From Oscillospiraceae bacterium (GTDB lineage: Bacteria; Bacillota; Clostridia; Oscillospirales; Oscillospiraceae), in NCBI GenBank assembly GCA_015068135.1, contig SVLB01000010.1, positions 1 to 62,029 of the forward strand: DNA of 62,029 nucleotides, read 5' to 3'. The position numbers were made by a program, and so were the translations under genes. The notes beneath the pieces are model-generated. The model made no database searches and was not told where the DNA came from. It saw nothing but the letters and a program-made list of their open reading frames with translations. Shown here one piece after another: positions 1 through 8,269 of this stretch (positions are counted from its first letter, which is position 1; the number at the start of each line of letters is the position of its first letter).

Positions 1-774
1 CATATTCAGAAGGACCGCACCGGCAACCTGACCCTTATCGTCCTTCACAAGCTCCACAGCGGAGGTAAACTCCACCACGGGGATCTGACGGTTCAGCACC
101 TCATCCCGGACAGTACGCATGATCTCCGCACCGGAGTAGTCCTTGCAGGCGTGCATACGCTTCCGGGAAGTACCGCCGCCATGGGTGGTGACCATGCGGC
201 CGTCCTCGTCCTTATCGAACATAACACCCAGGTCATTGAGCCAGCGAATGGCATCGGGAGCCTCCATGACCAGTCGGCGCAGCAGCTCCGGACGGGCGGC
301 AAAGTGACCGCCGCCGAAAGCATCCAAATAGTGCTGAACGGGAGAGTCGTTTTCCTTGTCGGCAGCCTGGATGCCGCCTTCTGCCATCATGGTGTTGGCA
401 TCACCGATGCGAAGCTTGGTGACGATCATCACATTGGCACCGGCCTCATGGGCTTCGATGGCCGCAGAGGCACCGGCACCGCCGCCGCCAATGATCAGCA
501 CATCCACATCGTACTCTGCCTTGGTAAGATCAATATCCACACCCAGCAAACGGCTGTTGGAGTGCAAAAGATCCGTCAGCTCCACGGGAGCCTTCTGTCC
601 CTTGTTGGGACCGATCTTGATCTCCTTAAAGCCGTCGGCACGGTAGTCGGGGTGATAGGCCTTCAGCAGTTCACTTTTTTCTTCTGCAGTCATGCGGCGA
701 GGCTCTGTGCCCATTCTTTCGGCACGGGTAGCTTCCACCTTCTTGATGGATTCCAGCATTGCTTCTGTAAACAT
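1..774 (-). CDS. Fumarate reductase/succinate dehydrogenase-type flavoprotein subunit (partial, C-terminus beyond window)
   Basis: The N-terminal 258 residues of an FAD-dependent oxidoreductase are visible; the rest lies left of the window. After a roughly 85-residue leader without signal peptide comes the dinucleotide-binding strand-loop IIGGGGAG (about residues 94-101), a MAEGGIQ segment (about 136) and THGGGTSRKR, all typical of the fumarate reductase/L-aspartate oxidase flavoprotein family. The start is chosen for its AAGGAGG-type ribosome site, 12 nt after the stop of the upstream iron-sulfur gene, so it is the last visible gene of the hdr-flx operon. Inference: it is the catalytic subunit that accepts electrons from the neighbouring iron-sulfur protein and reduces fumarate or a related enoate in the cytoplasm. 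The substrate cannot be told from this part, since the active-site half is missing. Confidence 0.85.
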   Translation of the reverse strand, partial: MFTEAMLESIKKVEATRAERMGTEPRRMTAEEKSELLKAYHPDYRADGFKEIKIGPNKGQKAPVELTDLLHSNSRLLGVDIDLTKAEYDVDVLIIGGGGAGASAAIEAHEAGANVMIVTKLRIGDANTMMAEGGIQAADKENDSPVQHYLDAFGGGHFAARPELLRRLVMEAPDAIRWLNDLGVMFDKDEDGRMVTTHGGGTSRKRMHACKDYSGAEIMRTVRDEVLNRQIPVVEFTSAVELVKDDKGQVAGAVLLNM

Positions 775-786
775 CTCAAAGCCTCC

Positions 787-1461
787 TTACTTCTCGATTT
801 CCCGGTTGTTGTAAAGCTCTTGCATCTCGGTGATGGGCTTTTGCATAATGGCCTCGATGAGTTCATCATACGCGCCGGAGTTGATCTCCTCCACCCTGGT
901 ATGCAGATGCTCGGACTTGGGGGCAATATACTTGCCGGTAAGGCGTCTTGCCAGCAGACCCACCATGGGATGGCTGATACCGGCAGGGCAGCGCACGGAG
1001 CAGCAGCCACAGCCCACGCAGTCAAAGGACTCCTCGGCGCACTTTTCCAGCTCGCCCCGCTGGGCATAGGCAATGTACTGCATCACGTTCAGGCTTTGGG
1101 TACAGGCCTTGGTACAGGCGTTACAGCCGATGCAGGCATAGATCTCGGGATACAGCTCCATCATCACCCGCTGATCCGCCTTTAGCTCGTCCATGGAGTA
1201 GGTACGCTTATCCGTGGGGAAGAAGGGAATGGAGGCCACATACATTCCCTCCTGGACCTGGGTCTGACAGGCCAGGCAGGTCTTCAGCTCATTTTTGCCC
1301 TTGATGCGGTAGATGGTGGCGCAAGCACCGCAGAAGCCGTGACGGCAGCCACAGCCCCGGGACAGGGTATAACCGGCATATTCCATGGCGGTCATAATGG
1401 TCAGATCGCCGGGAACGGAATATTTCTTACCGAAAAAGTAGACATTTACCATATTTTCCAT
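787..1461 (-). CDS. 2Fe-2S / 2x[4Fe-4S] iron-sulfur subunit (fumarate reductase/TfrB-like)
   Basis: A 224-residue soluble electron-transfer protein. An N-terminal 2Fe-2S ferredoxin fold is shown by CGCRHGFCGAC and a later CLAC. It is followed by two 4Fe-4S motifs, CIGCNACTKAC and CVGCGCCSVRCP. This order (2Fe-2S then dicluster) matches the iron-sulfur subunit of succinate dehydrogenase/fumarate reductase and of thiol:fumarate reductase. The frame is open farther upstream, but ATG at 1461 has AAGGAG nine bases before it and avoids a long non-conserved extension. It sits between flxA (13-nt gap) and the flavoprotein (12-nt gap). Inference: it wires the Hdr/Flx module to the flavoprotein. No CCG domain is visible in it, unlike classical TfrB. 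Confidence 0.85.
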   Translation of the reverse strand: MENMVNVYFFGKKYSVPGDLTIMTAMEYAGYTLSRGCGCRHGFCGACATIYRIKGKNELKTCLACQTQVQEGMYVASIPFFPTDKRTYSMDELKADQRVMMELYPEIYACIGCNACTKACTQSLNVMQYIAYAQRGELEKCAEESFDCVGCGCCSVRCPAGISHPMVGLLARRLTGKYIAPKSEHLHTRVEEINSGAYDELIEAIMQKPITEMQELYNNREIEK

Positions 1462-1474
1462 TGGTTTGTTCTCC

Positions 1475-2344
1475 TTAATATTCATTAGGCAAGGCATCCA
1501 CCTGATCGAAACGGAACACGGGACCATCCTTACAGACATATTTGGTGCCGATATTGCACCGACCGCATTTACCCACACCGCACTTCATCCGAAGCTCTAA
1601 CGTCGTGTAGACCTGATCCATGGCAAAGCCCATTTCCTTCAGACCCTGAAGGCAGAACTTGATCATAATGGGAGGTCCGCAAAGGATGGCGATACGGTTG
1701 GTATCAAAGGCCAGCTCCTGCAAATAGGAGGGGACAAAGCCCACATGGCCGTCCCAGCCCTCCTGGGGCCGGTCGATGGTGAGGAACACGTCCACATCCG
1801 GCTGTTTGGTCCAGACCTCCTCGATCTCCCTGCGCTGGACCAGATCGTCCGCGGAACGGGAGCCGTAGAGAATATCGATATGACCGTAGTCTTCCCGGTT
1901 GTCCAGGCAGTAGTTGATCACACTGCGCAAGGGTGCCAGGGCAATACCGCCGGCGATGAACAGCAGGTTCTTTCCCTTAAGCTCTGTGTCCACGGGGAAA
2001 TTGTTGCCGTAGGGACCGCGCACCAGGATCTCCGTACCGGGTTGCAGGGTGTGCAGATGCTCGGTCAGCTCACCGCAGCGCTTGATGGAAAACTCCTGGT
2101 ATTCCTTGTTGGTGGGAGAGGAGGTAATGGAGAACATTGCCTCGCCCACACCGGGGGCGCAAACCATGGCGCACTGACCGGGCATATGCTCAAACAGCTT
2201 TCCGCCCTCAGGCCGCTCCACCCGGAAGGTCTTTACATCCGGAGTCTCGGTGCGCACATCGGTGATGATGCCCACCTGGGGAATGAGGCTATCGCGCATG
2301 AAGCCGGGGTTATATTTACATTCGTGCATAGGCTCTGTCATCAT
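1475..2344 (-). CDS. flxA: FAD/NAD(P)-binding oxidoreductase subunit, FlxA-like (PyrK / sulfhydrogenase gamma family)
   Basis: A 289-residue ferredoxin-reductase-like protein. It has an N-terminal FAD-binding beta-barrel (RVERPEGG, then SITSSPT), an NAD-binding half (FIAGGIALAPLRS, then CGPPIMIKF) and a C-terminal 2Fe-2S motif CGVGKCGRC...C as in dihydroorotate dehydrogenase electron-transfer subunits. The start at 2344 overlaps the upstream stop in an ATGA arrangement with GGAGG just before it; ATG 2341 is the alternative. In the family and in this context it corresponds to FlxA, the NADH-oxidising entry point of the HdrABC-FlxABCD complex. The physiological donor (NADH rather than NADPH) is inferred. 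Confidence 0.85.
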   Translation of the reverse strand: MMTEPMHECKYNPGFMRDSLIPQVGIITDVRTETPDVKTFRVERPEGGKLFEHMPGQCAMVCAPGVGEAMFSITSSPTNKEYQEFSIKRCGELTEHLHTLQPGTEILVRGPYGNNFPVDTELKGKNLLFIAGGIALAPLRSVINYCLDNREDYGHIDILYGSRSADDLVQRREIEEVWTKQPDVDVFLTIDRPQEGWDGHVGFVPSYLQELAFDTNRIAILCGPPIMIKFCLQGLKEMGFAMDQVYTTLELRMKCGVGKCGRCNIGTKYVCKDGPVFRFDQVDALPNEY

Positions 2345-3366
2345 GCTTCCTCCTTTCCGAAGGCCTTGATGACCTTGACGATATTTAAATGACTGGGGCA
2401 TTTCTCCACGCATCGGCCACAGCCCACGCAGGAGAACATTCCGTCGTTATTGGCAGGGAAATAGGCCAGCTTGTGCATGAACCGCTGGCGGAACCGCTGC
2501 ATTTGGCTGGTGCGGTTATTGCCGTGGGCCATCATGGTGAAATCCGAGTACATACAGCTGTCCCAGCAGCGGTAACGCTGTACCCCGTCGCCGGTGTTGT
2601 AGTCTTTGATGTCATAGCACTGGCAGGTAGGACATACAAAGGTGCAGGTGCCGCAGGCTAGGCAGGGCTGATACAGCGCTTCCCACAGGGGAGAATCGAA
2701 ATTGGCATCCGCCGCCTGCGCGCCCCATTGGGAAAGCTCCAGGTCCTTCAGGGGAAGCCGGTCGCAGATCTCCCGGATCTTCGCCTTAACCTCCTCCACG
2801 GGAGCCTCCTGGCAAGCTTCCAGAAGTGCCGCCACCTGGGCGGTCAAAGCTTCGCCCTTTTCCGTTTGGGGCAGCCAGTAAAGATAGCCTTCTGCCATCC
2901 AGGTCGCCACATCCCCCTGGGGTGCGGCACAGTCGATGCCGAAAGCACCGCAGAAGCAGGAAGTATCCGGGCGGCTGCAGGCCAGGGACACCACAGTGCC
3001 CATGGTCCGGCGGGCCGCATAGTAGCTGTCCACAGGCTCCGTTAAAAACACCCGGTCCAGCACATCGATGGCCCGCACATCACAGGCCTTCATGCCAAAT
3101 ACCACAAAGGGGGTATTGCACCGGTCCTGAACGGAGATGGTGGTCTTTCCGTCCTGCTTTGCGCAGGTGTAAAGGGTCTCGCTTTGGGGGAAGAACACAT
3201 CCTTGGGGGACTTTACAGTCTTCAGAGTTTGAAGGTCCACCTCAGTGTCCTCTGTCCAAAGAGTAAAATTGGTCTTGCCGCCGGCTTTCACCGGAGTGAA
3301 CAGATCATTCTGTGCGGCAATGGCCCCTAAAAGGGCATTTACATTCTCAAGTTTGATTCTGTACAT
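2341..3366 (-). CDS. flxB: 4Fe-4S protein, FlxB-like (sulfhydrogenase beta family)
   Basis: A 341-residue cytoplasmic iron-sulfur protein. The N-terminal two thirds contain the family segment FFPQSE and the Cys-bearing GMKACDVRAI. The C-terminal part carries two 4Fe-4S motifs, CLACGTCTFVCPTC and CVGCGRCVEKCP. This architecture is that of the sulfhydrogenase beta/anaerobic sulfite reductase A family and of FlxB. It overlaps flxA by four bases and starts four bases after flxC ends, so translation is probably coupled. Its likely job is to pass electrons between FlxA and MvhD/HdrA. A role as sulfite reductase is unlikely because no asrC-like gene is present. Confidence 0.8.
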   Translation of the reverse strand: MYRIKLENVNALLGAIAAQNDLFTPVKAGGKTNFTLWTEDTEVDLQTLKTVKSPKDVFFPQSETLYTCAKQDGKTTISVQDRCNTPFVVFGMKACDVRAIDVLDRVFLTEPVDSYYAARRTMGTVVSLACSRPDTSCFCGAFGIDCAAPQGDVATWMAEGYLYWLPQTEKGEALTAQVAALLEACQEAPVEEVKAKIREICDRLPLKDLELSQWGAQAADANFDSPLWEALYQPCLACGTCTFVCPTCQCYDIKDYNTGDGVQRYRCWDSCMYSDFTMMAHGNNRTSQMQRFRQRFMHKLAYFPANNDGMFSCVGCGRCVEKCPSHLNIVKVIKAFGKEEA

Positions 3367-3370
3367 AGCC

Positions 3371-4330
3371 TTACCCCCTGCCTACGCCGGGTTCGGCGTC
3401 GTCTGTAGTGAAGCTGGTCAGCGGAGCCTTGGACTCCAGATCGCTTCCCGCCTGATACTCGCCGTAAAGGGCGTTGATATCCTTGATAAATTTCCGGTTG
3501 AACAAATGCAGGGGAATGCCCTGGGGACACACACGGCTGCATTCGCCGCAGTCGGTGCAGCGGCCCGCCACATGGAAGGCACGGATGATGTGGAACATCT
3601 TCTCCTCAAAGGGGGTGGTGTTGGCCTTCTGGGCAGAATCAAAGGCAGTGCTGTCGAAGACACATTTGCGGCAGGAGCAGGCAGGGCATACATTCCGGCA
3701 GGCATTGCACCGGATGCACTTGCTCAGCTCTTCCTGGAAGAAGGCAAACTTCTCGGCAGGGCTCATAGCCTCAATGCGCTCCACTTCCGCGAAGCGGTCA
3801 GCATCCACCGTATCGCAGGACTCTCCCAGCAGCTCATCGTATACCACATGCTCTTTTCCCTTGCACACATGGCAGCGCTCCAGCATGGCATCCTGATAGG
3901 CAACGGTCTCGGTGCCGTACAGCGTCTGCACAGTCAGGGTCTGCTGGGCATCGGGATAGTCGGCACCGGTCACCTTCAAAATACCCTCAAAGGGCAGCTT
4001 GTTCCCAGAGAGCTTGCCCTTACAGCCCACACCGATGATGTAGGCCTTCTCCCGGTCCACCCGATGCTCCCGCAGAAGCTGGTTGTAGCTGTAGCTGTCG
4101 CAGGGCTTCAGAAATACCAGGGTCTTGCCCTCCTTCTTCCCTGCCTCAATCATGTACTTGCTCAAATTGGCACCGCAGAAGCCGTTATACACAAAGCCAT
4201 CCAGGCTTTCTGCTGTTTCAAAAAACGCAGGCTCCGGGTCATATTCAAATTCACCCTTCTTCCAGCCCAGGACACGGCTCACTTCGCCGCTTTCCAAAAG
4301 CTGACGGGCTTTTACGATCAGTTCTTGCAT
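3371..4330 (-). CDS. flxC: 4Fe-4S dicluster protein, FlxC-like (FrhB-related)
   Basis: A 319-residue protein with scattered cysteines (NGFCGANL, KPCDSYSY, VGCKGK, CHVC) in the N-terminal half, as in coenzyme F420 hydrogenase beta-like proteins. It also has two C-terminal ferredoxin clusters, CIRCNACRNVCPACSC and CTDCGECSRVCPQG. It overlaps the 3' end of the mvhD-type gene by 13 nt. Position and cluster pattern fit FlxC of the HdrABC-FlxABCD set. The FrhB likeness does not imply F420 use, since no F420 genes are nearby. Confidence is high for an iron-sulfur redox subunit and moderate for the specific name. Confidence 0.75.
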   Translation of the reverse strand: MQELIVKARQLLESGEVSRVLGWKKGEFEYDPEPAFFETAESLDGFVYNGFCGANLSKYMIEAGKKEGKTLVFLKPCDSYSYNQLLREHRVDREKAYIIGVGCKGKLSGNKLPFEGILKVTGADYPDAQQTLTVQTLYGTETVAYQDAMLERCHVCKGKEHVVYDELLGESCDTVDADRFAEVERIEAMSPAEKFAFFQEELSKCIRCNACRNVCPACSCRKCVFDSTAFDSAQKANTTPFEEKMFHIIRAFHVAGRCTDCGECSRVCPQGIPLHLFNRKFIKDINALYGEYQAGSDLESKAPLTSFTTDDAEPGVGRG

Positions 4331-4755
4331 CTCAGATCCCCCAATCTCACACTGGGTCCAAGGGCTCGGACCGTTTCCACAAAGCTGTTCATGGTCTCAG
4401 AGAACTTTACGCCCTCTGCAGCAGAGACCCACTCTACCCGGGTACGTCCGTCCTCAATGCCCAGATAGTCCAGCATGGAGAACAGTAAGGTCATACGGCG
4501 ACGGGCATAGTAGTTGCCGGTGGAGTAGTGGCAGTCACCGGGGTGACAGCCACAGAGGATCACACCGTCTGCGCCCTTTTCAAAGGCCCGAAGCACAAAC
4601 ATAGGATTGACCCGGCAGGAGCAGGGTACTTTGATGATCTTCACATCCGCAGGATAGGCCAAACGGCTGGAGCCTGCCAGATCCGCACCGGCGTAGCTGC
4701 ACCAGTTACAGCAGAACGCCACGATGGTGGGTTTCCAATTTTCAGTTACCGGCAT
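4318..4755 (-). CDS. flxD: Hydrogenase iron-sulfur subunit MvhD/FlxD
   Basis: A 145-residue protein with the MvhD pattern FCCNWCSYAGAD near the N-terminus, PCSCRVNP, and CGCHPGDCHY. These cysteines hold the 2Fe-2S cluster that docks on HdrA in Hdr-Mvh complexes. The frame is open farther upstream, but ATG 4755 has GGAGG ten bases before it and the encoded start MPVTENWKP fits the family. It overlaps the 3' end of hdrA by ten bases. It relays electrons from the Flx module to the bifurcating flavin of HdrA. No hydrogenase large or small subunit is nearby, so hydrogen is not the donor here. Confidence 0.88.
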   Translation of the reverse strand: MPVTENWKPTIVAFCCNWCSYAGADLAGSSRLAYPADVKIIKVPCSCRVNPMFVLRAFEKGADGVILCGCHPGDCHYSTGNYYARRRMTLLFSMLDYLGIEDGRTRVEWVSAAEGVKFSETMNSFVETVRALGPSVRLGDLRCKN

Positions 4756-6734
4756 ATTGCATCCACCTCCGCAATGATTTGTCTGTTGGAGAAGCCCTGC
4801 AGGTCCATAGCACCGCTGGGACAGGTAACGGTACAGGCACCGCAGCCCTGGCACAGTGCGGAATTGACCACCGCGATCCGACGGTCCTCCCGGATGCCGT
4901 GATCGTTGACCTGACGGGTCTCGTAGGAGATCGCACCGTAGGGGCAGACATTGGCACACTGGCTGCAGCCGTTGCAGCGCAGCTCATCTGCCTTGGCAGT
5001 GCAGGGATTGGTTTTCAGCTTATCCTTGGCAAGCAGGCCAATGACCTTCACCGCCGCAGCACCGGCCTGGGCGACAGTCTCCGGAATATCCTTGGGACCC
5101 TGGGCCACACCGGATAGGAACACACCCGCTGTGGGGGATTCCACGGGACGCAGCTTGGGGTGGGCCTCTGTCAGGAAGTTGTTGGTGTCAATGGAGGCGG
5201 TGAGCATGGTAGCGATCTTCCGGGCATCGGGATTGGGCTCGATAGCCGTTGCCAGCACCACCATATCGGCCTTCTTGAGGATCTGCTTGTTTTCCAGCAG
5301 ATCCACGCCGTGGACCAACAGGCTTCCGTCGGGCTGGGGTGCCACCTTGCCCACCTGGCCCTTCACGTAGTTGACACCGTAGTCCTCCACAGCCCGGCGG
5401 TAGAACTCGTCAAAGTTCTTGCCGGGGGTACGCACATCAATATAAAACACCGTCACGTTGGTATCGGGGTACTTGTCCCGGATGAGCATGGCGTGCTTTG
5501 CGGTATACATACAGCAGATCTTGGAGCAGTAGGGCTTGCCCCGGTCGTCACTGCAACGGCTGCCCACGCACTGGATGAACACGATCTCCTTGGGGGCCTT
5601 ACCGTCAGACAGCCGCTCCAAATGGCCCTTGGTGGGACCGGCGGCATTCATGATCCGCTCCAGCTCCAGGGAGGTGATCACATCCTTGCTCTCGTTGTAG
5701 GCATATTCGCCGTACTTGTCCAGCTTGATGGTGTCAAAGCCGGTAGCCACCACGATAGCGCCGTACTGCTGGGTGAGAATCTCGTCTTTCTGGGTATAGT
5801 CGATAGCTCCGGCCTGGCAGAACTTCTCGCAAATGCCGCACTTACCGGTCTTCAGCTTTATGCAGGCATTGGGGTCGATCACCGGCACATTGGGAATGGC
5901 CTGGGCGAAGGGGGTATAAATGGCAGTCCGGGTGTTCAGCCCCCGGTTAAACTCGCTCAAAGGCTTCTTGGAGGGGCATTTCTCCTGGCAGATGCCACAG
6001 CCGGTACACTTGTCCATATTCACATACCGGGCCTTCTTGCGGATCTCCACAGTGAAGCTGCCCACGAAGCCGGAGACCTTTTCCACCTCCGACCAGGTAT
6101 GGATGGTGATATTCTCGTGAGCGGCCGCCTCCACCATCTTGGGGGTGAGGATACAGGCAGAGCAGTCCAGTGTGGGGAAGGTCTTGTCCAGCTGGCTCAT
6201 ACGGCCGCCGATGGAGGGCTCCTTCTCCACGATATCCACGGGATAACCGGCATCGGCAATATCCAGTGCCGTCTGAATACCGGCAATACCGCCGCCGATG
6301 ACCAAAGCCCGCTTGGTAACGGCGCTTTCACCGGCCTGCAAGGGCGTATTCAAATGGACCTTGGCAACGGCGGCCCGCATCAGGATCACAGCCTTTTGGG
6401 TGGCCTCCTGCATATCCTTATGGATCCAGGAGCAATGTTCACGGACATTGGCGATCTCCACCAGATAAGGGTTCAGGCCGTTGCGCTCTGCGCATTTGCG
6501 GAAGGTGGCCTCGTGCATTCTGGGAGAGCAGGAGCAGACCACGATACCCTCCAGCTGCTTTTCCCGGATGGCCTCCGCGATCCGCTGCTGACCGGCCTCA
6601 CTGCACATATAGGGGTAATCCTCCGCGTGGACAACGCCCTGCTCCAAAAGGGCCATTTCCACCACTTTCTTTACATCCACCGTTGCGGCGATATTACTGC
6701 CGCAATGGCAAACAAATACACCGATTCTTTTCAT
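4746..6734 (-). CDS. hdrA: CoB-CoM heterodisulfide reductase-like subunit A, electron-bifurcating flavoprotein
   Basis: A 662-residue HdrA homologue. It contains the N-terminal HdrA motif CSCSPRMHEATF, a FAD-binding site VIGGGIAGIQTA (about 145) with TLDCSACILTPKM, and an inserted ferredoxin CTGCGICQEKCP plus CGICEKFC. Later come CVGSRC...YCSKICC and a C-terminal dicluster CNGCSQCANVCP / CQGCGACTVTCP. The C-terminal clusters and N-terminal domain are those of long HdrA forms able to reduce ferredoxin. The start has AGGAGG eight bases upstream, and the gene lies three bases after hdrC. In this bacterium without methanogenic cofactors it most likely acts as the bifurcation centre: two electron pairs from NADH are split between ferredoxin and a high-potential acceptor. 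Confidence 0.92.
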   Translation of the reverse strand: MKRIGVFVCHCGSNIAATVDVKKVVEMALLEQGVVHAEDYPYMCSEAGQQRIAEAIREKQLEGIVVCSCSPRMHEATFRKCAERNGLNPYLVEIANVREHCSWIHKDMQEATQKAVILMRAAVAKVHLNTPLQAGESAVTKRALVIGGGIAGIQTALDIADAGYPVDIVEKEPSIGGRMSQLDKTFPTLDCSACILTPKMVEAAAHENITIHTWSEVEKVSGFVGSFTVEIRKKARYVNMDKCTGCGICQEKCPSKKPLSEFNRGLNTRTAIYTPFAQAIPNVPVIDPNACIKLKTGKCGICEKFCQAGAIDYTQKDEILTQQYGAIVVATGFDTIKLDKYGEYAYNESKDVITSLELERIMNAAGPTKGHLERLSDGKAPKEIVFIQCVGSRCSDDRGKPYCSKICCMYTAKHAMLIRDKYPDTNVTVFYIDVRTPGKNFDEFYRRAVEDYGVNYVKGQVGKVAPQPDGSLLVHGVDLLENKQILKKADMVVLATAIEPNPDARKIATMLTASIDTNNFLTEAHPKLRPVESPTAGVFLSGVAQGPKDIPETVAQAGAAAVKVIGLLAKDKLKTNPCTAKADELRCNGCSQCANVCPYGAISYETRQVNDHGIREDRRIAVVNSALCQGCGACTVTCPSGAMDLQGFSNRQIIAEVDAICR

Positions 6735-6737
6735 CTG

Positions 6738-7115
6738 TTACCTCCTGTACTTGCGGAACGCGCTCATCAGAAGCTGCTGGGGTGTTTCCTCATCCAGCAA
6801 TTGGGGGATCACATCGGCAGACAGCCCCTCCTGCCCCCGCTGACGGATCAGGAGCTGCCGGGCCGCGTCGATGATCTTGCCGGGCTGCACATTCCGGGGG
6901 CAGCGCTCGATGCAGGCAAAACAGCTCAGGCATTTCCAGGCGGACCGGGAATTTGCCAGAGCCTGTACATCGTCATGGATCACATAGGTCACAAACTGAT
7001 GGGGCTTAATGTCCATCTCATTGAAAGAGGGGCAGGATGCGGAGCATTTGCCGCATTTCATGCACTTCAGAGGCTCTACACCGCTGATCCTCTTGATTTG
7101 TTCCACACAGCTCAT
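6738..7115 (-). CDS. hdrC: Heterodisulfide reductase-like subunit C
   Basis: A 125-residue iron-sulfur protein with two 4Fe-4S motifs, CMKCGKCSASCP and CLSCFACIERCP, separated by about 40 residues, as in HdrC. It is soluble, with no membrane segment. It overlaps hdrB by four bases (ATGA) and precedes hdrA by three. HdrC connects the HdrA flavin branch to the HdrB catalytic clusters. Confidence 0.9.
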   Translation of the reverse strand: MSCVEQIKRISGVEPLKCMKCGKCSASCPSFNEMDIKPHQFVTYVIHDDVQALANSRSAWKCLSCFACIERCPRNVQPGKIIDAARQLLIRQRGQEGLSADVIPQLLDEETPQQLLMSAFRKYRR

Positions 7116-7897
7116 TTGTCAGCCTCCTTAATACCCAAAGCCTCTGCCAGAAGCTCTGTGAAGTAAACGATGGGAAGCGCCCCGTTCTTATCCAAATTAT
7201 ATTTACACAGAGGACAAGCGGTCACCAGGCAATCTGCCCGGAAGCCTACGGCGCTTTCGGTGATCCTGCGGCAAAGGGAGGCGGACTGCTCTTTATCCTG
7301 CAGGGATATGTAGCCGCCACAGCACTCATTGCGATAGGGATATACCACCGGCTCCGCGCCCAATGCCCGGATAAAGTCCTCCAAAATGCTGGGATCCTCC
7401 GGATCGTCGAAGGCCATGACCCCGCTGGGCCGCAGAAGGAGGCACCCGTAGTAAGCACCGATCTTACGACCGGTGAGGGGATTGACCACCTGCTTTTTCA
7501 GGTTGTCAAAGCCCACCACATCCCGCAGGACCTCCAGGTAGTGCAGTACCCTGGTCTCTCCCCTGTAAGGTTCAGGGAGGGCCATGTAGTTGTTGGCACG
7601 GGTCTGGATATCGGCTACATTTGCCATATCGTCATTGACCCGCTTGAGCACATGATAGCAAGCAGAACAAACCGCCACCAAGTCCTGCCCCTGCTCCTTG
7701 GCGGCATTCAGCGCCCGGACAGAGGGGAGCTTGCTGGCGATCTCGTCAGCACCCAGGGGATATACGCCGCCACAGCACTGCCAGTCGGTAAGCTCCTCCA
7801 AGGAAAACCCCAACTTTTCGGCGCAGGCTCTTGCGTAGTCATCCAGATCCTTGGCTTTGTTGCGGAGGGTACAGCCCGGAAAATAACTATACTTCAT
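7112..7897 (-). CDS. hdrB: Heterodisulfide reductase-like subunit B (two CCG domains)
   Basis: A 261-residue protein with two complete CCG cysteine sets: C9, C41-C42, C77, C80 and C152, C192-C193, C228, C231. These spacings match those that hold the two noncubane 4Fe-4S clusters of catalytic HdrB. First gene of the operon. The natural disulfide (or other acceptor) is unknown; in FlxABCD-HdrABC systems it is a DsrC-type thiol, but no dsrC is visible here. The presence of both intact sets argues that a disulfide-type substrate is still reduced, or that HdrB passes electrons on to the downstream reductase subunits. Confidence 0.9.
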   Translation of the reverse strand: MKYSYFPGCTLRNKAKDLDDYARACAEKLGFSLEELTDWQCCGGVYPLGADEIASKLPSVRALNAAKEQGQDLVAVCSACYHVLKRVNDDMANVADIQTRANNYMALPEPYRGETRVLHYLEVLRDVVGFDNLKKQVVNPLTGRKIGAYYGCLLLRPSGVMAFDDPEDPSILEDFIRALGAEPVVYPYRNECCGGYISLQDKEQSASLCRRITESAVGFRADCLVTACPLCKYNLDKNGALPIVYFTELLAEALGIKEADK

Positions 7898-7945
7898 ACC
7901 TCATACCTCATATTTTTTCATACATTTGATAGGCCGTTAGATTCC

Positions 7946-7980
7946 ATGACGTTCTGGACGTCATATTCTATAAAATTATA
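7946..7980 (-). promoter_or_regulatory. Putative hdr operon promoter -10 and leader palindrome
   Basis: On the minus strand TATAAT (7975-7980) is followed ten bases later by the palindrome ATGACGT-CCAGA-ACGTCAT (7946-7964), which lies in the untranslated leader upstream of hdrB. No good -35 box is seen. The palindrome is the size of a repressor operator; which regulator binds is unknown. The LysR gene at 8332 is the nearest candidate. Confidence 0.4.
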
Positions 7981-8063
7981 TCGAAAAAGCCCCCAAAATT
8001 GAAATTGAAAAAACACATATCTGTCACAAGGAAACCGCATAACATCCCGCCCCAGTGTGGGCA

Positions 8064-8210
8064 TATTGTTATGAAAGAACCAGCCCTTGTAGGGAACGCC
8101 GCCCTCGGCGTTCCGACCGCGAAGCGGCCCTGTAGGGGCCGGTGCCTACACCGGCCCGTGGGCCGAAGTGGTCTTCGGCCCCTACAAGGGTGGTACTTTC
8201 ATAGCAATGA
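8064..8210. repeat. Miniature inverted-repeat element with internal palindromes
   Basis: This lies in the 430-bp gap between hdrB and the LysR gene. Imperfect terminal inverted repeats of about 30 bp (ATTGTTATGAAAGAACCAGC... against the complement of ...GGTACTTTCATAGCAAT) enclose CCCTTGTAGGG-type ends and three or four internal palindromes, such as GGCCGGTGCCTACACCGGCC and GGCCGAAGTGGTCTTCGGCC. It has no convincing coding frame. The shape is that of a MITE or REP-like nonautonomous element. The rest of the gap holds only the hdr leader and the LysR terminator. Confidence 0.6.
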
Positions 8211-8269
8211 CGCCCCTGCGGGGCGTGAAAAGCGTATTTTTGTTTATTGTGATTTTGGTCCCTGCAAGA

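Noticed and set aside
1475..2413. Upstream start (2413) for flxA
   Set aside because: It would overlap the conserved end of flxB by 70 bases; the ATGA overlap at 2344 with GGAGG is the better start.
4318..4959. Longer start for the MvhD-type gene at 4959
   Set aside because: The extra 68 codons overlap the conserved ferredoxin end of hdrA in another frame and lack a ribosome site; ATG 4755 fits better.
5160..7166. 668-codon open frame on the plus strand opposite hdrA and hdrC
   Set aside because: Antisense to genes with many conserved iron-sulfur and FAD motifs; its translation has no recognisable domain and is rich in His/Leu/Gly as expected for a shadow frame.
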